Assembly (NCBI RefSeq): GCF_902491705.1
Contig: NZ_CABUIW010000017.1
Location: forward strand, 1 to 35,956
From: an uncultured Lactobacillus sp.
Lineage (GTDB): Bacteria > Bacillota > Bacilli > Lactobacillales > Lactobacillaceae
Length of the DNA: 35,956 nt
Direction of reading: 5' to 3'
Under the pieces are notes generated by a model. The model made no database searches, was not told the origin of the DNA, and worked only from the letters and a program-made list of their open reading frames with translations. Both the position numbers and the translations under genes were made by a program. This document shows positions 23,043 through 31,454 of the stretch, piece by piece; the first letter of the stretch is position 1, and every line of letters starts with the position of its first letter.

Positions 23043-24074
23043 TTAGTAGTCATCATCACGATAGTGTAAATCACTGAACTTAGTTTTTGCATATTCCTTA
23101 GCAAGCTGTGGTGTCTTCCATGCCACACTATCTGTCCAAGGTCCTGCGTCTGAAGCAAGCACAAGTACATTTTGCCCTTTTTCGGTATGCAATCTATAAG
23201 ATTCACCATCACCAGCAGTCTGATTCCAACCCATTACATTGAACCAAGTATTCTTTTTAATATCAGTCATCATACTTGCTCGGCCCCATTTCATAGTCTT
23301 ATCCTGATAAGATTTTGGCATCTTTTCAATTTTATCGATAAAACTACGTTTCATTTTATGAAGTTCAGTTGTTTGACCATTTTCTATAATTTCATGATCT
23401 GTAAAGACAATCTTGTACATTTTGCCGTAGCTAACAGTGTACCAAACTCCTTGAAATTCACTTGGAATCGTATAAAGTCCTGCATCCCCCTCAATGTTTG
23501 ACTTAGAACTATCATCAGAGGAATCATTTGTATTATTAGAATTTGAAGATGCATTAGCAGAATCATTTCTTTCATCTTCAATCTTTGCAGAATTAGTTAA
23601 ATTCTTAACCAGCTTATCTGAATTACGCTCATTCAAATAATCAACCATTTCCTTCATAGTTACAGAAGCAATCTGCTTTTGGTCCGCAAACAGATAATAT
23701 TCAGTAGTATTACCAGTCTGTTTCAAAGTATAAGCAAGATCATTAGTTACAAAGTAGCCAACACCACTACCTTCATTCATGTAATCTGCTTGATTCTTCA
23801 AAGTCACAACAAGGCCATTAGCTTTAGCATTAGATAAAGCATCACCCCATTGATTTGCATACTTGAGTCCTGCATAAGCTGTTATAACTGCAACAGTTCT
23901 TTGAGGCGAACGATAATTAGCAGTTAATGTACCCTTTTTGGACTTTACTTTTCTAATTTTTAAATTGGCACTTTTATTTGGCTTTGCACTCTCGCTATTA
24001 TTGTTGTTATTGCTGCAGGCAGCTAATGAAAGTGCAGCTAAACTAATAAATACTACTTTAGCGAATTTATTCAT
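23043..24074 (-). CDS. Lipoprotein of unknown function
   Basis: A 343-residue protein with a lipoprotein signal: MNKFAKVVFISLAALSLAAC, lipobox LAAC with Cys 20. After an Asn/Ser-rich stretch comes a first domain (residues of about 45-165), rich in aromatic and charged residues, then a low-complexity Asn/Ser/Asp linker (about 170-195) and a second domain of about 145 residues starting PSEFQGVWYTVSYGKMYKIVFTDHEI... which looks like the small beta-barrel of many Lactobacillus lipoproteins. No enzyme motif is seen. It should be anchored on the outer face of the membrane. The ribosome site GGGAGG lies 10 or more bases upstream of ATG. Its role is unknown. Confidence 0.8.
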   Translation of the reverse strand: MNKFAKVVFISLAALSLAACSNNNNNSESAKPNKSANLKIRKVKSKKGTLTANYRSPQRTVAVITAYAGLKYANQWGDALSNAKANGLVVTLKNQADYMNEGSGVGYFVTNDLAYTLKQTGNTTEYYLFADQKQIASVTMKEMVDYLNERNSDKLVKNLTNSAKIEDERNDSANASSNSNNTNDSSDDSSKSNIEGDAGLYTIPSEFQGVWYTVSYGKMYKIVFTDHEIIENGQTTELHKMKRSFIDKIEKMPKSYQDKTMKWGRASMMTDIKKNTWFNVMGWNQTAGDGESYRLHTEKGQNVLVLASDAGPWTDSVAWKTPQLAKEYAKTKFSDLHYRDDDY

Positions 24075-24160
24075 TCCTACTTATTTTCCTCCCATGATTT
24101 TCCATGAAGAGTATAGGCCTATTAAAAATGATCCGCAATTTGATTTTAATATTTGCACAC

Positions 24161-24193
24161 AAAAACTCTCAGACAATAGATCTGAGAGTTTTT
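24161..24193. terminator. Terminator of the brnQ gene
   Basis: AAAAACTCTCAGA / TCTGAGAGTTTTT is a perfect 13-bp stem with a 7-base loop, 20 bases after the brnQ stop on the minus strand. T-runs occur on both strands. The arm sequence is the same as in the terminator at 12775-12807. Confidence 0.88.
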
Positions 24194-24212
24194 ATCTATA
24201 ATATTTAATTTT

Positions 24213-25583
24213 CTATTCTAATTCATCAGAAACTTGTGCAACTTTTTTACCTCTTACAAAGTGTACGAGTAAACCAACTGCTAAACCAACTAAGGCCGGA
24301 ACAAGCCATGACAATCCCATGTTGGCAAGTGGTAATGCGTTTCTGAGGGATGCTACACTCAAACCAAAGCTGCTTTGACTAACAACGCTTGGGAAAGCAA
24401 CAACCATATCACCGAATGCTGGAACAACAGTGAACAAGATTACGAAGAAGTAAACAACACCGTCTTTCTTAAACAATGGTGAGCAAACTGAAAGCATGAT
24501 CAAAACCATTGATAATGGGTACAAGAACATAAGCATTGGCGTTGACCATGAGATGATTTGATCAAGACCAAAGTTAGCAGTTAAGAATGATGCTAAACAG
24601 CTAAGTGCAAGCCAAGTGTGGTAGCTAACCTTAGGGAAGTGCTTATGGAAGTCTTGAGCAAATGCGGCAACCAAACCAACAGCAGTAGTCAAACAAGTAA
24701 CAGTTAATAAGAATGCAAGTAATGCTTGGCCGAACATTCCGCCGTAGTAGTTAACGATTTGGTTAAATGCAACACCACCGTTGTCAGATACTTTGAAGTG
24801 ACCAAGTGACATGGCACCCATCAAGATGAGCAATAAGTAGATTAAACCGATGGCAGCTACAGCTAACACACCAGATTTAGCAACAACTTTTGAAACGCTC
24901 TTGGCATCTCTTTGACCCATAGAACGTACAGCGGTAACAACAGTAACACCAAATGCAAGACCTGCTAAGGCATCCATTGTGTTGTAACCTTCCAAGAATC
25001 CGTTAACTAAAGCTGAGTGCTTGTATGCGGCAGTAACTGCTGCAGCTTGCGGATTACCCAATGGATTTAAGAATGCAACAACAAAGACTAAGAATAATAA
25101 TGCTAAAAAGAGTGGGTTCAATACTTTACCAACGTTAGACAAGATGTTGTTTTCGTGGTAAGAAAATGCAGAAGCAGCTAAGAAGAACAATGCTGAAAAG
25201 ACTAGCAATGCTGGGGTTTGCATATGTGCTGGCAAGAATGGTGCAACACCTACAGTAAATGATACAGTTGCAGTTCTTGGAGTACCAAACAAAGGTCCAA
25301 TAGTTGCGTGGATCAGAACCATGAAGACTACTGCGAATCCTGCTCCAAGTGGCTTACCAATATCGTAAACCCCTTCTGAACGAGTGATTGCAACAGCTAA
25401 TACTGAAAGCAGTGGCAATAATACACCAGTGATTAAGAATCCTACAGCAGCAGTTCCCCAGTTAGAACCAGCTAATTGACCTAAGTGGAGTGGGAAAATT
25501 AAGTTACCAGCTCCAAAGAATAATCCGAATAGCAAAGATGCGACGACTAGATATTCCTTCCAGGTTAATTTCTTCGACTTCAT
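24213..25583 (-). CDS. brnQ: Branched-chain amino acid transport system II carrier protein
   Basis: The start at 25583 (MKSKKLTWKEYLVVASLLFG) is fixed by AGGAGG 8 bases upstream; the frame opens earlier, inside the T-box terminator, without a ribosome site. The 456-residue protein has about twelve hydrophobic segments and the LIVCS-family opening FGLFFGAGNLIFPLHLGQLAG. It imports Leu, Ile and Val with Na+ or H+. The gene stands alone behind an isoleucine-type T-box, so it should be switched on when uncharged tRNA-Ile accumulates. Codon use is more biased (GC-richer) than that of its neighbours, which suggests high expression. Confidence 0.95.
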   Translation of the reverse strand: MKSKKLTWKEYLVVASLLFGLFFGAGNLIFPLHLGQLAGSNWGTAAVGFLITGVLLPLLSVLAVAITRSEGVYDIGKPLGAGFAVVFMVLIHATIGPLFGTPRTATVSFTVGVAPFLPAHMQTPALLVFSALFFLAASAFSYHENNILSNVGKVLNPLFLALLFLVFVVAFLNPLGNPQAAAVTAAYKHSALVNGFLEGYNTMDALAGLAFGVTVVTAVRSMGQRDAKSVSKVVAKSGVLAVAAIGLIYLLLILMGAMSLGHFKVSDNGGVAFNQIVNYYGGMFGQALLAFLLTVTCLTTAVGLVAAFAQDFHKHFPKVSYHTWLALSCLASFLTANFGLDQIISWSTPMLMFLYPLSMVLIMLSVCSPLFKKDGVVYFFVILFTVVPAFGDMVVAFPSVVSQSSFGLSVASLRNALPLANMGLSWLVPALVGLAVGLLVHFVRGKKVAQVSDELE

Positions 25584-25615
25584 ACATTTTCCTCCTAAAA
25601 AACCATCTGAATAAC

Positions 25616-25890
25616 AAAAAAGTCCCTCAGCCAAAATATCTTTGACTGAGGGACGTCGTTAACGTGGTACCACCCTTTATTTATATTATTATTGCTAATA
25701 ATACCTTTCACGTGCGGCCGACTATGTCGGCGATACGTTGGCACTATAATGGGCGCTCCCACTGCTTCTTACTCATATAGTTGAGAAGCAGAACTAGAAA
25801 GTGATTTTCGTTTAATCCATCTTTATCCCCTCACACCTAACGGGATTCGCTGAAAATTAGGATTAAGTTACTCTTCTTTCTTTTTGTTTC
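25616..25890 (-). promoter_or_regulatory. T-box riboswitch of brnQ, isoleucine specifier (AUC)
   Basis: The minus-strand transcript contains the T-box core GGGTGGTACCACG (25663-25675) followed by the terminator GTCCCTCAG/CTGAGGGAC (25622-25654) and six T residues at 25616-25621. Stem I closes with AGAAAG/CTTTCT. Its next helix is TTAATCC/GGATTAA, and the loop between them ends AAAATCA, placing AUC (25803-25805) as specifier codon, which reads isoleucine. The T-box bulge UGGU pairs with the ACCA end of tRNA with discriminator A, as in tRNA-Ile. The leader is about 300 bases long. The antiterminator would form with uncharged tRNA bound. Confidence 0.9.
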
Positions 25891-25916
25891 CAGATTTATT
25901 AAATTTGTTAGACACT

Positions 25917-25944
25917 ATTCTAATCTATTTATAATTAATGTCAA
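25917..25944 (-). promoter_or_regulatory. Promoter of the brnQ T-box transcript
   Basis: TTGACA (25939-25944) and TAGAAT (25917-25922) are separated by 16 bases on the minus strand, just upstream of the T-box stem I. An AT hairpin (AACACTTTTTT/AAAAAAAGTGTT, 25943-25966) lies between this promoter and the stop of the upstream MFS gene and may help separate the units. Confidence 0.7.
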
Positions 25945-25975
25945 CACTTTTTTGAAAAAAAGTGTTTTTTTATTT

Positions 25976-27316
25976 TTATTCGTGCTTGCCACGTAAAATA
26001 TTCAATCCTGCTAAAAGCATGATGACTGCTAAAATGATCATTACCCATTGAGCGTGATCAATTGAAGTGGCAGCTGAAGGAATTCCGACAACTGCTTCTG
26101 AAACAATAGCTAGTCCAACTGCCCCACCAATTTGGTGAACTGTATTAACAACGCCAGAAGCTGCACCAGCAATATCATCTGGAATACGTGCAACACCAGC
26201 TACTGTTAATGGACTCATGATCAGTCCTTGTCCAATTCCGATGAAAATCATTGGAATAGCTACGCCAATTACATAACCTCTTTCAATACCTAATCCTGCA
26301 CCAAGTAATAAACCAAAAGTGTCAATAATCGCACCAGCAATTAAAACTTTAGTATTTGAAAACTTAAAGGTTAAACGTGCAACTGTTAGTGAAACCAAGA
26401 ACTGAACAACTGTTAATGGCAAAAAGGCAATAGCTGCCATAAGCGGTGTTAAACCAAAGACTTTTTGCAAAGCTTGTGGCATTAAGAAGAAGTAAGACAT
26501 ACTTGCACCAAGCATGAAGAATCTTGATACTAATGCGCTTGAGCGTTCATTATCTTTAAAAATTGTAAGAGGCATCAAAGGATTTGCTGCTCTTTTTTCA
26601 ATTAAAACAAAACTTACCAAAGCAATAATAGTTATGATAACTGCAGCAGCCTTATATGCGGTACCATTGATGCTATAGATTAACCCACTAAAACCAATAA
26701 TGGAGGTAATAGTGCCCCACAAATCAATACCTTGCTTATTGTCTAAATCATTATGTGGGTAAACGTATTTCCAAGACATAGCTAAGAGAATCAGACTTAC
26801 AATCATATCGATAATAAAGCCAAGTCTCCAGCTTGAATAGCTGGCAATAACACCACCAATGATCAAACCTAAGCTTGTACCAATTCCGGCTGTCGCACCA
26901 TAGTAAGCGATGGATCTTGTCAGCATTTTACCCTTGTAGTAATCCATCAATAGTGCAAGTGTTGCTGGTGCTAAAAGTGCACCACCGATTCCTTGAAAGG
27001 CACGCATCCCTATCAACATAGCTTGTGAAGTAGATAAACCAACAAGCAGGGATGCAATACTAAAGATGATTAACCCGGCAAGAAGTACTTTTCTTCTGCC
27101 TAAGATATCACCTAGTCTAGCACCCAGTGACAAGAATCCACCGAATGTTAAAGCATAGGCGTTACTTACCCACGCAATCATGATACTGTCCATATGCATA
27201 TCACGACTTATTTGAACAGTACTAGTAAAAATAAGCGAATTGTTTAGTAAAATCAAAAAATATGAAACTAAGACTATGGGTAGAATTATCCCAAATTTTT
27301 CTTTATTTTCAGCCAT
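25976..27316 (-). CDS. MFS transporter, drug:H+ antiporter (DHA2-like)
   Basis: The start at 27316 (MAENKEKFGIILPIVLVSY) has the strong ribosome site GGAAAGGGAG; the frame is open 9 codons earlier. The 446-residue protein has 12 to 14 hydrophobic segments and the MFS motif A ARLGDILGRRKVLLAG between segments 2 and 3. The conserved QGIGGALLAPATLALL and GIGQGLIMSPLT blocks are typical of multidrug exporters of the DHA2 group. A substrate cannot be named. The upstream region holds a 7-7-7 dyad resembling the one before the reductase at 33964, so the two may share a regulator. No export of malonate or amino acids is implied. Confidence 0.9.
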   Translation of the reverse strand: MAENKEKFGIILPIVLVSYFLILLNNSLIFTSTVQISRDMHMDSIMIAWVSNAYALTFGGFLSLGARLGDILGRRKVLLAGLIIFSIASLLVGLSTSQAMLIGMRAFQGIGGALLAPATLALLMDYYKGKMLTRSIAYYGATAGIGTSLGLIIGGVIASYSSWRLGFIIDMIVSLILLAMSWKYVYPHNDLDNKQGIDLWGTITSIIGFSGLIYSINGTAYKAAAVIITIIALVSFVLIEKRAANPLMPLTIFKDNERSSALVSRFFMLGASMSYFFLMPQALQKVFGLTPLMAAIAFLPLTVVQFLVSLTVARLTFKFSNTKVLIAGAIIDTFGLLLGAGLGIERGYVIGVAIPMIFIGIGQGLIMSPLTVAGVARIPDDIAGAASGVVNTVHQIGGAVGLAIVSEAVVGIPSAATSIDHAQWVMIILAVIMLLAGLNILRGKHE

Positions 27317-27390
27317 TTGTATCTCCCTTTCCTTAATTGACATGACTTATTTTATAAAGAGAGACTTGACTTGAAAATTACTTCTCTTTT

Positions 27391-27421
27391 ATGCTAGTTT
27401 ACGTGATAGGTAAACTCCAAA
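27391..27421 (-). promoter_or_regulatory. Promoter/operator of the MFS gene with AGTTTAC-N7-GTAAACT dyad
   Basis: AGTTTAC (27396-27402) and GTAAACT (27410-27416) form a perfect 7-bp-arm dyad with a 7-base spacer. On the minus strand it can be read as a 19-bp spacer between TTTGGA and TAGCAT (a MerR-like arrangement), or alternatively as TTTACC, 17 bases, TAAAAG. The dyad also contains a T-N11-A core, as used by LysR regulators. Confidence 0.55.
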
Positions 27422-27509
27422 ATCTATATATAATTATTTTTTATTTACAGTCAAAAAGATCATCCAGCTAATTTTACCTGTTGATTAAACTTTACAGAAT
27501 AAAAAAATA

Positions 27510-27573
27510 CCCTTATAATGACGTTAAATCGAACATTTCATTATAAGGGCTAGCTGGTGTTACTTCACCAGCT
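27510..27573. terminator. Two adjacent hairpins with T-runs on both sides, no obvious host gene
   Basis: Hairpin 1 pairs CCCTTATAATGA (27510-27521) with TCATTATAAGGG (27538-27549). Hairpin 2 pairs AGCTGGTG (27552-27559) with CACCAGCT (27566-27573). On the plus strand hairpin 2 runs into seven T residues; on the minus strand hairpin 1 is followed by TA and seven T residues. The MFS gene is divergent on one side and the 27680 gene starts on the other, so neither needs a terminator here. It may end an unseen small transcript. Confidence 0.6.
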
Positions 27574-27679
27574 TTTTTTAATATGTCATTCCAATTGTAC
27601 TTAGAACTTCATTCATAAAATCACTTGAGACATGATCAAAGTACTTATAGCCTCTAGCTATAATATCAATAGATCGTTC

Positions 27680-28549
27680 ATGTTCAATTTCAACTTTGGA
27701 GAAATAAAAATAATAGCAATAGTAATAATTTTGATTGTAGTCATAATTGGGCTCTTAATTGAAATTCATAACTATAAAAAAATAAATGTCAAATTATCAA
27801 AGCAAAACAAAGAACTAATTAAAAGAATCAAGCTTTTAGTTGGTTCTTCACAAGATAAGTCAATAATTACCACTATGAACAATAATTATGACTATGATAG
27901 TGATGATTTTGAGAAAAACTATGCCGAACAAAATAAACTTTATGAAGAATACAAAAGAATACAAGCCACTCGCCCAGATGATAATGAAGAATTTGGTAGA
28001 CCACGCGATTATCCTAAATATACGGACAAATATGATACACATACGGATTTTACTTTACGCGAGCTTCTCTTACTAATTTGGTGGGGAATGTTTAAAAAAG
28101 GTAGACTTGTATCTGCCAAAATTACAAGATATTTCATTTTTGATTACAACTTAAACGTACGAAAAGTAACGCAAAAGTTTATCGACAAGGGTTGGCTGGT
28201 AACAGAAGACGATCGATATCTATTATCAGACAAAGCAAGAATGACTGTAGACTTTTACAGTGATTTGTGGGAAATGCATCAATCGGATGAATTTCCTGTT
28301 TGCTTAGATGAGGATTTTCCTAATTGGCATCACGGCAAGTTACTTATCACCTTCTATAAGAACGAGATCGAATTTCAAAATAAAATGATTGATTTTTATA
28401 AAAGGCTAAACTCTTTTTATAAGAATAATCCCAAATTCTTCTCTGATAAACAAATGCAAGATAATCATGTTCAATTTATTGATGAATCCATTCTAGAGGC
28501 ACAAAAAGATATTGAGCGGTGTCAAAAATTAATACCAGCTCTTGAATAA
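27680..28549 (+). CDS. Membrane-anchored protein of unknown function
   Basis: The ATG at 27680 gives MFNFNFGEIK followed by one transmembrane segment (IIAIVIILIVVIIGLLIEI) and about 255 cytoplasmic or external residues. An ATG at 27632 would add 16 residues; neither has a clear ribosome site, and a TATAAT at 27658-27664 favours the shorter form. After a charged, Asp/Asn-rich stretch, residues of about 125-205 look like a winged-helix or similar small helical domain (FTLRELLLLIWWGMFKKGR..., KFIDKGWLVTEDDRYLLSDKAR). A helical tail follows. I do not recognise the family. The LysR gene follows after 27 bases on the same strand, so they may be co-transcribed. Confidence 0.65.
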   Translation: MFNFNFGEIKIIAIVIILIVVIIGLLIEIHNYKKINVKLSKQNKELIKRIKLLVGSSQDKSIITTMNNNYDYDSDDFEKNYAEQNKLYEEYKRIQATRPDDNEEFGRPRDYPKYTDKYDTHTDFTLRELLLLIWWGMFKKGRLVSAKITRYFIFDYNLNVRKVTQKFIDKGWLVTEDDRYLLSDKARMTVDFYSDLWEMHQSDEFPVCLDEDFPNWHHGKLLITFYKNEIEFQNKMIDFYKRLNSFYKNNPKFFSDKQMQDNHVQFIDESILEAQKDIERCQKLIPALE

Positions 28550-28576
28550 AGTTCAGTAGATTAATGAGGCAATAAT

Positions 28577-29428
28577 ATGATTGAAAACTATCTTTTAGAA
28601 TATTTAGTTTCTTTTGCTGATACAGGAACGATTTCAAAAACTGCGGAAGAATTCCATGTTGCTCCAGCCACAATCAGTCGCGGATTACAAAAATTAGAGC
28701 AAAAGCTAGACGTGGCAATCCTTGATCATCAACCACAAAAATTAGCTTTAACACCAGCTGGTAAGTACACGGTAAGACTGGCAAAAGAGATTTTAGAAAA
28801 GCAGCAGCAATTGATCCCTGCCGTTAAGAATTTCGCACAAAAAGAGATTACACTTACAGCTACACTGCCAGATCCAATGATGCTATTAAAAGAGCGACTA
28901 AAGTCTGATAATTACATCTTGGATCAGCAATTAATTTCGCCTAAGCAAGTAAAGCCATCTTTATTGCATTACCAATTCGATCTAGTCTTCTCTAATCAAA
29001 AGATTAATGATGAACAAATAGTTTCTGATTGGATTGGGGATGCCCAACTTTTTATTAAAATCACGAAGTACAATCCATTGTATTCAAAGGATCAAGTCAC
29101 CTTCTCTGATTTAAAGGGTCATGAATTTGTAGTTTATGAGCAAATTGGGATTTGGCGAAATATTATCTCAAAGTACATCCCTGCTCTGTTTATTTATCAA
29201 GATAATCAACAAGCCACTGACGAGCTGATAACCAAGTCTAACTTTCCCATTTTTAAAACTAACCTGACTATTAAACTCGATGCATACAAAAAGCTCCAGG
29301 ATCACAAACGGAAATTAATTCCAATCAGCAATCCTGAAGCTAAATTACATATCTATACTAATTATCGCATTAAAGATAAAGAAAAGTTGTCTAACTTACT
29401 TGCTTTATCAAAGAAATTGATGCGTTAA
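28577..29428 (+). CDS. LysR-family transcriptional regulator (paralogue of the 34094 gene)
   Basis: A 283-residue regulator with N-terminal winged helix (NYLLEYLVSFADTGTISKTAEEFHVAPATISRGLQKLEQKL, in residues 4-44) and a shorter-than-usual effector domain. It shares with the regulator at 34094 the start MI(E/D)NYLLE, the core F(I/V)V-x-(E/Q)-x-IGIW(R/K), then the F-x-YQ(D/N) and FP-x-F-x-TNLT blocks, so they are clear paralogues of one LysR subgroup. It overlaps the convergent GNAT gene by 4 bases at the stops. Likely targets are the reductase/MFS genes around it; that is inference. Confidence 0.88.
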   Translation: MIENYLLEYLVSFADTGTISKTAEEFHVAPATISRGLQKLEQKLDVAILDHQPQKLALTPAGKYTVRLAKEILEKQQQLIPAVKNFAQKEITLTATLPDPMMLLKERLKSDNYILDQQLISPKQVKPSLLHYQFDLVFSNQKINDEQIVSDWIGDAQLFIKITKYNPLYSKDQVTFSDLKGHEFVVYEQIGIWRNIISKYIPALFIYQDNQQATDELITKSNFPIFKTNLTIKLDAYKKLQDHKRKLIPISNPEAKLHIYTNYRIKDKEKLSNLLALSKKLMR

Positions 29429-29949
29429 AGATCCTTGTAAAAATAAATATCTGCTGATTTTTCTTGTGGTGTACCACGATAATTTCGATTATTAAAACCG
29501 CCAATTTCAAAGCCTTGTTTTAAGTAAAACAGGCAAGCAGATAAGTTAGTATCTTGACCAATCGTGTAAACGCCTTGCATCCCTACCTTTTCGGCTTCCT
29601 TCATGCATGCATCTATCAATTCACCACCAATGCCTTGTCCGCGATAATCACGATTAACCTTTAAATCATCGAGATACAAATATCTAAACATATCTCTGCG
29701 CAACACTGCTAAGCCAATACATTGGTCGTTATCATATGCACCAAGGAAAATTGCATCGTCCTTTGCAACATCATATGGTTCATCGGGAAAGCAATCTTCT
29801 GAAGGCTGCTCTAATTTTTCAATTTCATAATCCCATTTACCATGATCTAAGCTTGGAATCATCTTGCCCCATATTTTAAACGGTTGATTAGGTATCCTTG
29901 CATCAGAAGCATGAGAATTATCAATCTTATGGATATCGATTTCGGACAT
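29425..29949 (-). CDS. GNAT acetyltransferase, SatA/YyaR-like
   Basis: A 174-residue acetyltransferase. The acetyl-CoA motif A is DDLKVNRDYRGQGIGGELIDA (split at residues of about 93-113). The C-terminal block TNLSACLFYLKQGFEIGGFN, followed by an acidic IYFYK end, matches the streptothricin acetyltransferase group (SatA of Bacillus), where T-Q-D-x-N-x-x-A-C-x-F-Y is diagnostic; here it reads IGQDTNLSACLFY. The group acetylates streptothricin-like amines, but chromosomal lactobacillus members may have other substrates. It starts directly after the stop of the reductase gene, so they are one operon. Confidence 0.85.
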   Translation of the reverse strand: MSEIDIHKIDNSHASDARIPNQPFKIWGKMIPSLDHGKWDYEIEKLEQPSEDCFPDEPYDVAKDDAIFLGAYDNDQCIGLAVLRRDMFRYLYLDDLKVNRDYRGQGIGGELIDACMKEAEKVGMQGVYTIGQDTNLSACLFYLKQGFEIGGFNNRNYRGTPQEKSADIYFYKDL

Positions 29950-30807
29950 TTAGAAGCTCACCTTATCTGGGTCATTAGCTACACCAGCTGCGCCGTGCAA
30001 ACCATCAAGTCTAGCCATGTCTTCTGGACTAATTTCAAAATCAAAGACGTCAGCATTAGCCTTAATGTATTCTGGGTGAACTGACTTTGGTAATGGTAAG
30101 AAACCGTGTTGAAGTGACCAACGAATCAATACTTGAGCTGGTGATTTACCATAGTTTTCAGCAACTTCTTTTACCACGTCGTTACCCAACAAACCACCAG
30201 TACCAAGTGGGCTGTATGCTTCACTAAGTAAGTCCAACTTTTTGTTTTCAGCAACAACTTCAGGTTGTAAGTCACTTGGGTTCAAAAAGCTTTGATTAAC
30301 AACTGGCTTAATTTCTGCATTTTCCATCAATGCATCAAGGTGACGCTTTCTAAAGTTGGAGACACCAATTGCACGGATCTTACCAGCCTTAATGGCTTCT
30401 TCCATTGCTCTCCAACTTTCTGAATTTAATTCAGCCCAGTGATCGCGCATGTTAGCTGGATTTGGCCAGTGAATCAAATACATGTCAAGATAATCAAGTT
30501 TCAGATCAAGTAAACTTTGATCAATTGCCTTTTTAGTATTTTCATAGCCATGATCAGAATTCCACAGTTTAGTAGTGATAAACAAGTCATGACGATTAAT
30601 GCCACTTTGTTGAATAGCTTCACCAACGCTATCTTCATTGCCGTATGCCATAGCAGTATCAATATGGCGATAGCCAGCATTCAATGCTGCTAATACTGAT
30701 TCCTTAGCCACTTGACCGTCAGGTGTTTGCCAAGTACCAAAACCGATAATTGGAATTTTAACGCCATTGTTTAATGTATATGTGTCTTGTAATGAATTAA
30801 ACTTCAT
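29950..30807 (-). CDS. Aldo/keto reductase
   Basis: A 285-residue AKR with the complete active site: DTAMAYGNEDSVGEAIQ (Asp, Tyr), TTKLWNSD (Lys) and YLIHWPNP (His), plus the NADP-binding region PLPKSVHPEYI near residue 235-245. The start MKFNSLQDTYTLNNGVKIPI has ribosome site AGGAG 8 bases away. It heads a two-gene operon with the GNAT and follows the Dps terminator on the same strand. It would reduce reactive carbonyls; 2,5-diketo-gluconate reductase is the common database name for such proteins but not supported specifically. Confidence 0.92.
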   Translation of the reverse strand: MKFNSLQDTYTLNNGVKIPIIGFGTWQTPDGQVAKESVLAALNAGYRHIDTAMAYGNEDSVGEAIQQSGINRHDLFITTKLWNSDHGYENTKKAIDQSLLDLKLDYLDMYLIHWPNPANMRDHWAELNSESWRAMEEAIKAGKIRAIGVSNFRKRHLDALMENAEIKPVVNQSFLNPSDLQPEVVAENKKLDLLSEAYSPLGTGGLLGNDVVKEVAENYGKSPAQVLIRWSLQHGFLPLPKSVHPEYIKANADVFDFEISPEDMARLDGLHGAAGVANDPDKVSF

Positions 30808-30862
30808 CTTATTTCTCCTAAATTATATATTTATAAGCAATCAATAACTTAAGTATAAACTA

Positions 30863-30903
30863 AAAAGCCATGTAAGCGCTAAAAAACGACTTACATGGCT
30901 TTT
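30863..30903 (-). terminator. Terminator of the dps gene
   Basis: AAAAGCCATGTAAG (30863-30876) pairs perfectly with CTTACATGGCTTTT (30890-30903), loop 13 bases. On the minus strand the T-run follows the stem; the dps stop is at 30907, so the end of the gene abuts it. Confidence 0.88.
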
Positions 30904-30906
30904 AAA

Positions 30907-31374
30907 TTACTTATCGATTTCAGGAGCCTCATTAATTTCGGCTTGCATCATCCAAATTCTCTTTTCAATAGCAGTATGGCAACTGGTTAAAATGTCGTTG
31001 CTACCGTAGTCTCCTTCTTCATCGCTGACCTTGATACCTTCTTCATAAAGCTTATCAATATAACGATAGCCAGCAATAATGGTCTTGAATCTGTCTTTAG
31101 TTGAAATGCCCCATTCACCTGGTTTATCTTCTAGCTTAGTGTGCTTTAATACTTCAGTTAAGCTTGAATATGGTGAACCATCAATAGTAATCAATCTTTC
31201 AGAAATTAAGTCTCTTTGTTCATCAAGTTCGTCCATAACATCGTCAAGATATGGGTGAAGCTTTAAGAATTCTGGACCTCTCATATACCAGTGTTGTTGA
31301 CGCGTAATCATGATTAATTGGGTTAAGTCTGCAACTGCTTGATTTAGGATTTCCTTAGTCTTTGTATACTTCAT
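30907..31374 (-). CDS. dps: Dps family DNA-binding/ferritin-like protein
   Basis: A 155-residue four-helix protein. The ferroxidase region reads QHWYMRGPEFLKLHPYLDDVMDELDEQRD, here over residues of about 26-54, with the His, Asp and Glu residues of Dps dinuclear iron sites at subunit interfaces. Members form dodecameric shells that oxidise Fe(II) with H2O2 and so protect DNA. The chain has no lysine-rich tail, so DNA binding may be weak. The ribosome site AAGGAGG is strong and its own promoter lies in the 80-base gap after the reductase gene. Placement beside reductases fits an oxidative-stress theme. Confidence 0.88.
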   Translation of the reverse strand: MKYTKTKEILNQAVADLTQLIMITRQQHWYMRGPEFLKLHPYLDDVMDELDEQRDLISERLITIDGSPYSSLTEVLKHTKLEDKPGEWGISTKDRFKTIIAGYRYIDKLYEEGIKVSDEEGDYGSNDILTSCHTAIEKRIWMMQAEINEAPEIDK

Positions 31375-31394
31375 ATTAAAATCCTCCTTGATTC

Positions 31395-31422
31395 ATAATA
31401 CCTATTTGCAGATTAACACCAA
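31395..31422 (-). promoter_or_regulatory. Promoter of dps
   Basis: On the minus strand TTGGTG (31417-31422), 16 bases, TATTAT (31395-31400), about 20 bases before the start codon. ACCAA-TATC-TTGGT, a 5-bp-arm palindrome at 31418-31431, overlaps the -35 box and could bind a regulator. It is not a PerR consensus. Confidence 0.5.
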
Positions 31423-31454
31423 TATCTTGGTAATGCTAATAATTGAACTAGAAA

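Noticed and set aside
12775..24193. The terminators at 12775-12807 and 24161-24193 share nearly the same arms (ACTCTCAGA), with a related one at 22986.
   Set aside because: Similar terminator stems recur within one genome by convergence or local copying; no further sequence is shared around them, so no mobile unit is supported.
25943..25966. AT hairpin after the MFS gene as its terminator.
   Set aside because: The T-run follows the stem on the plus strand, not the minus strand used by the MFS gene, so terminator function for that gene is uncertain.
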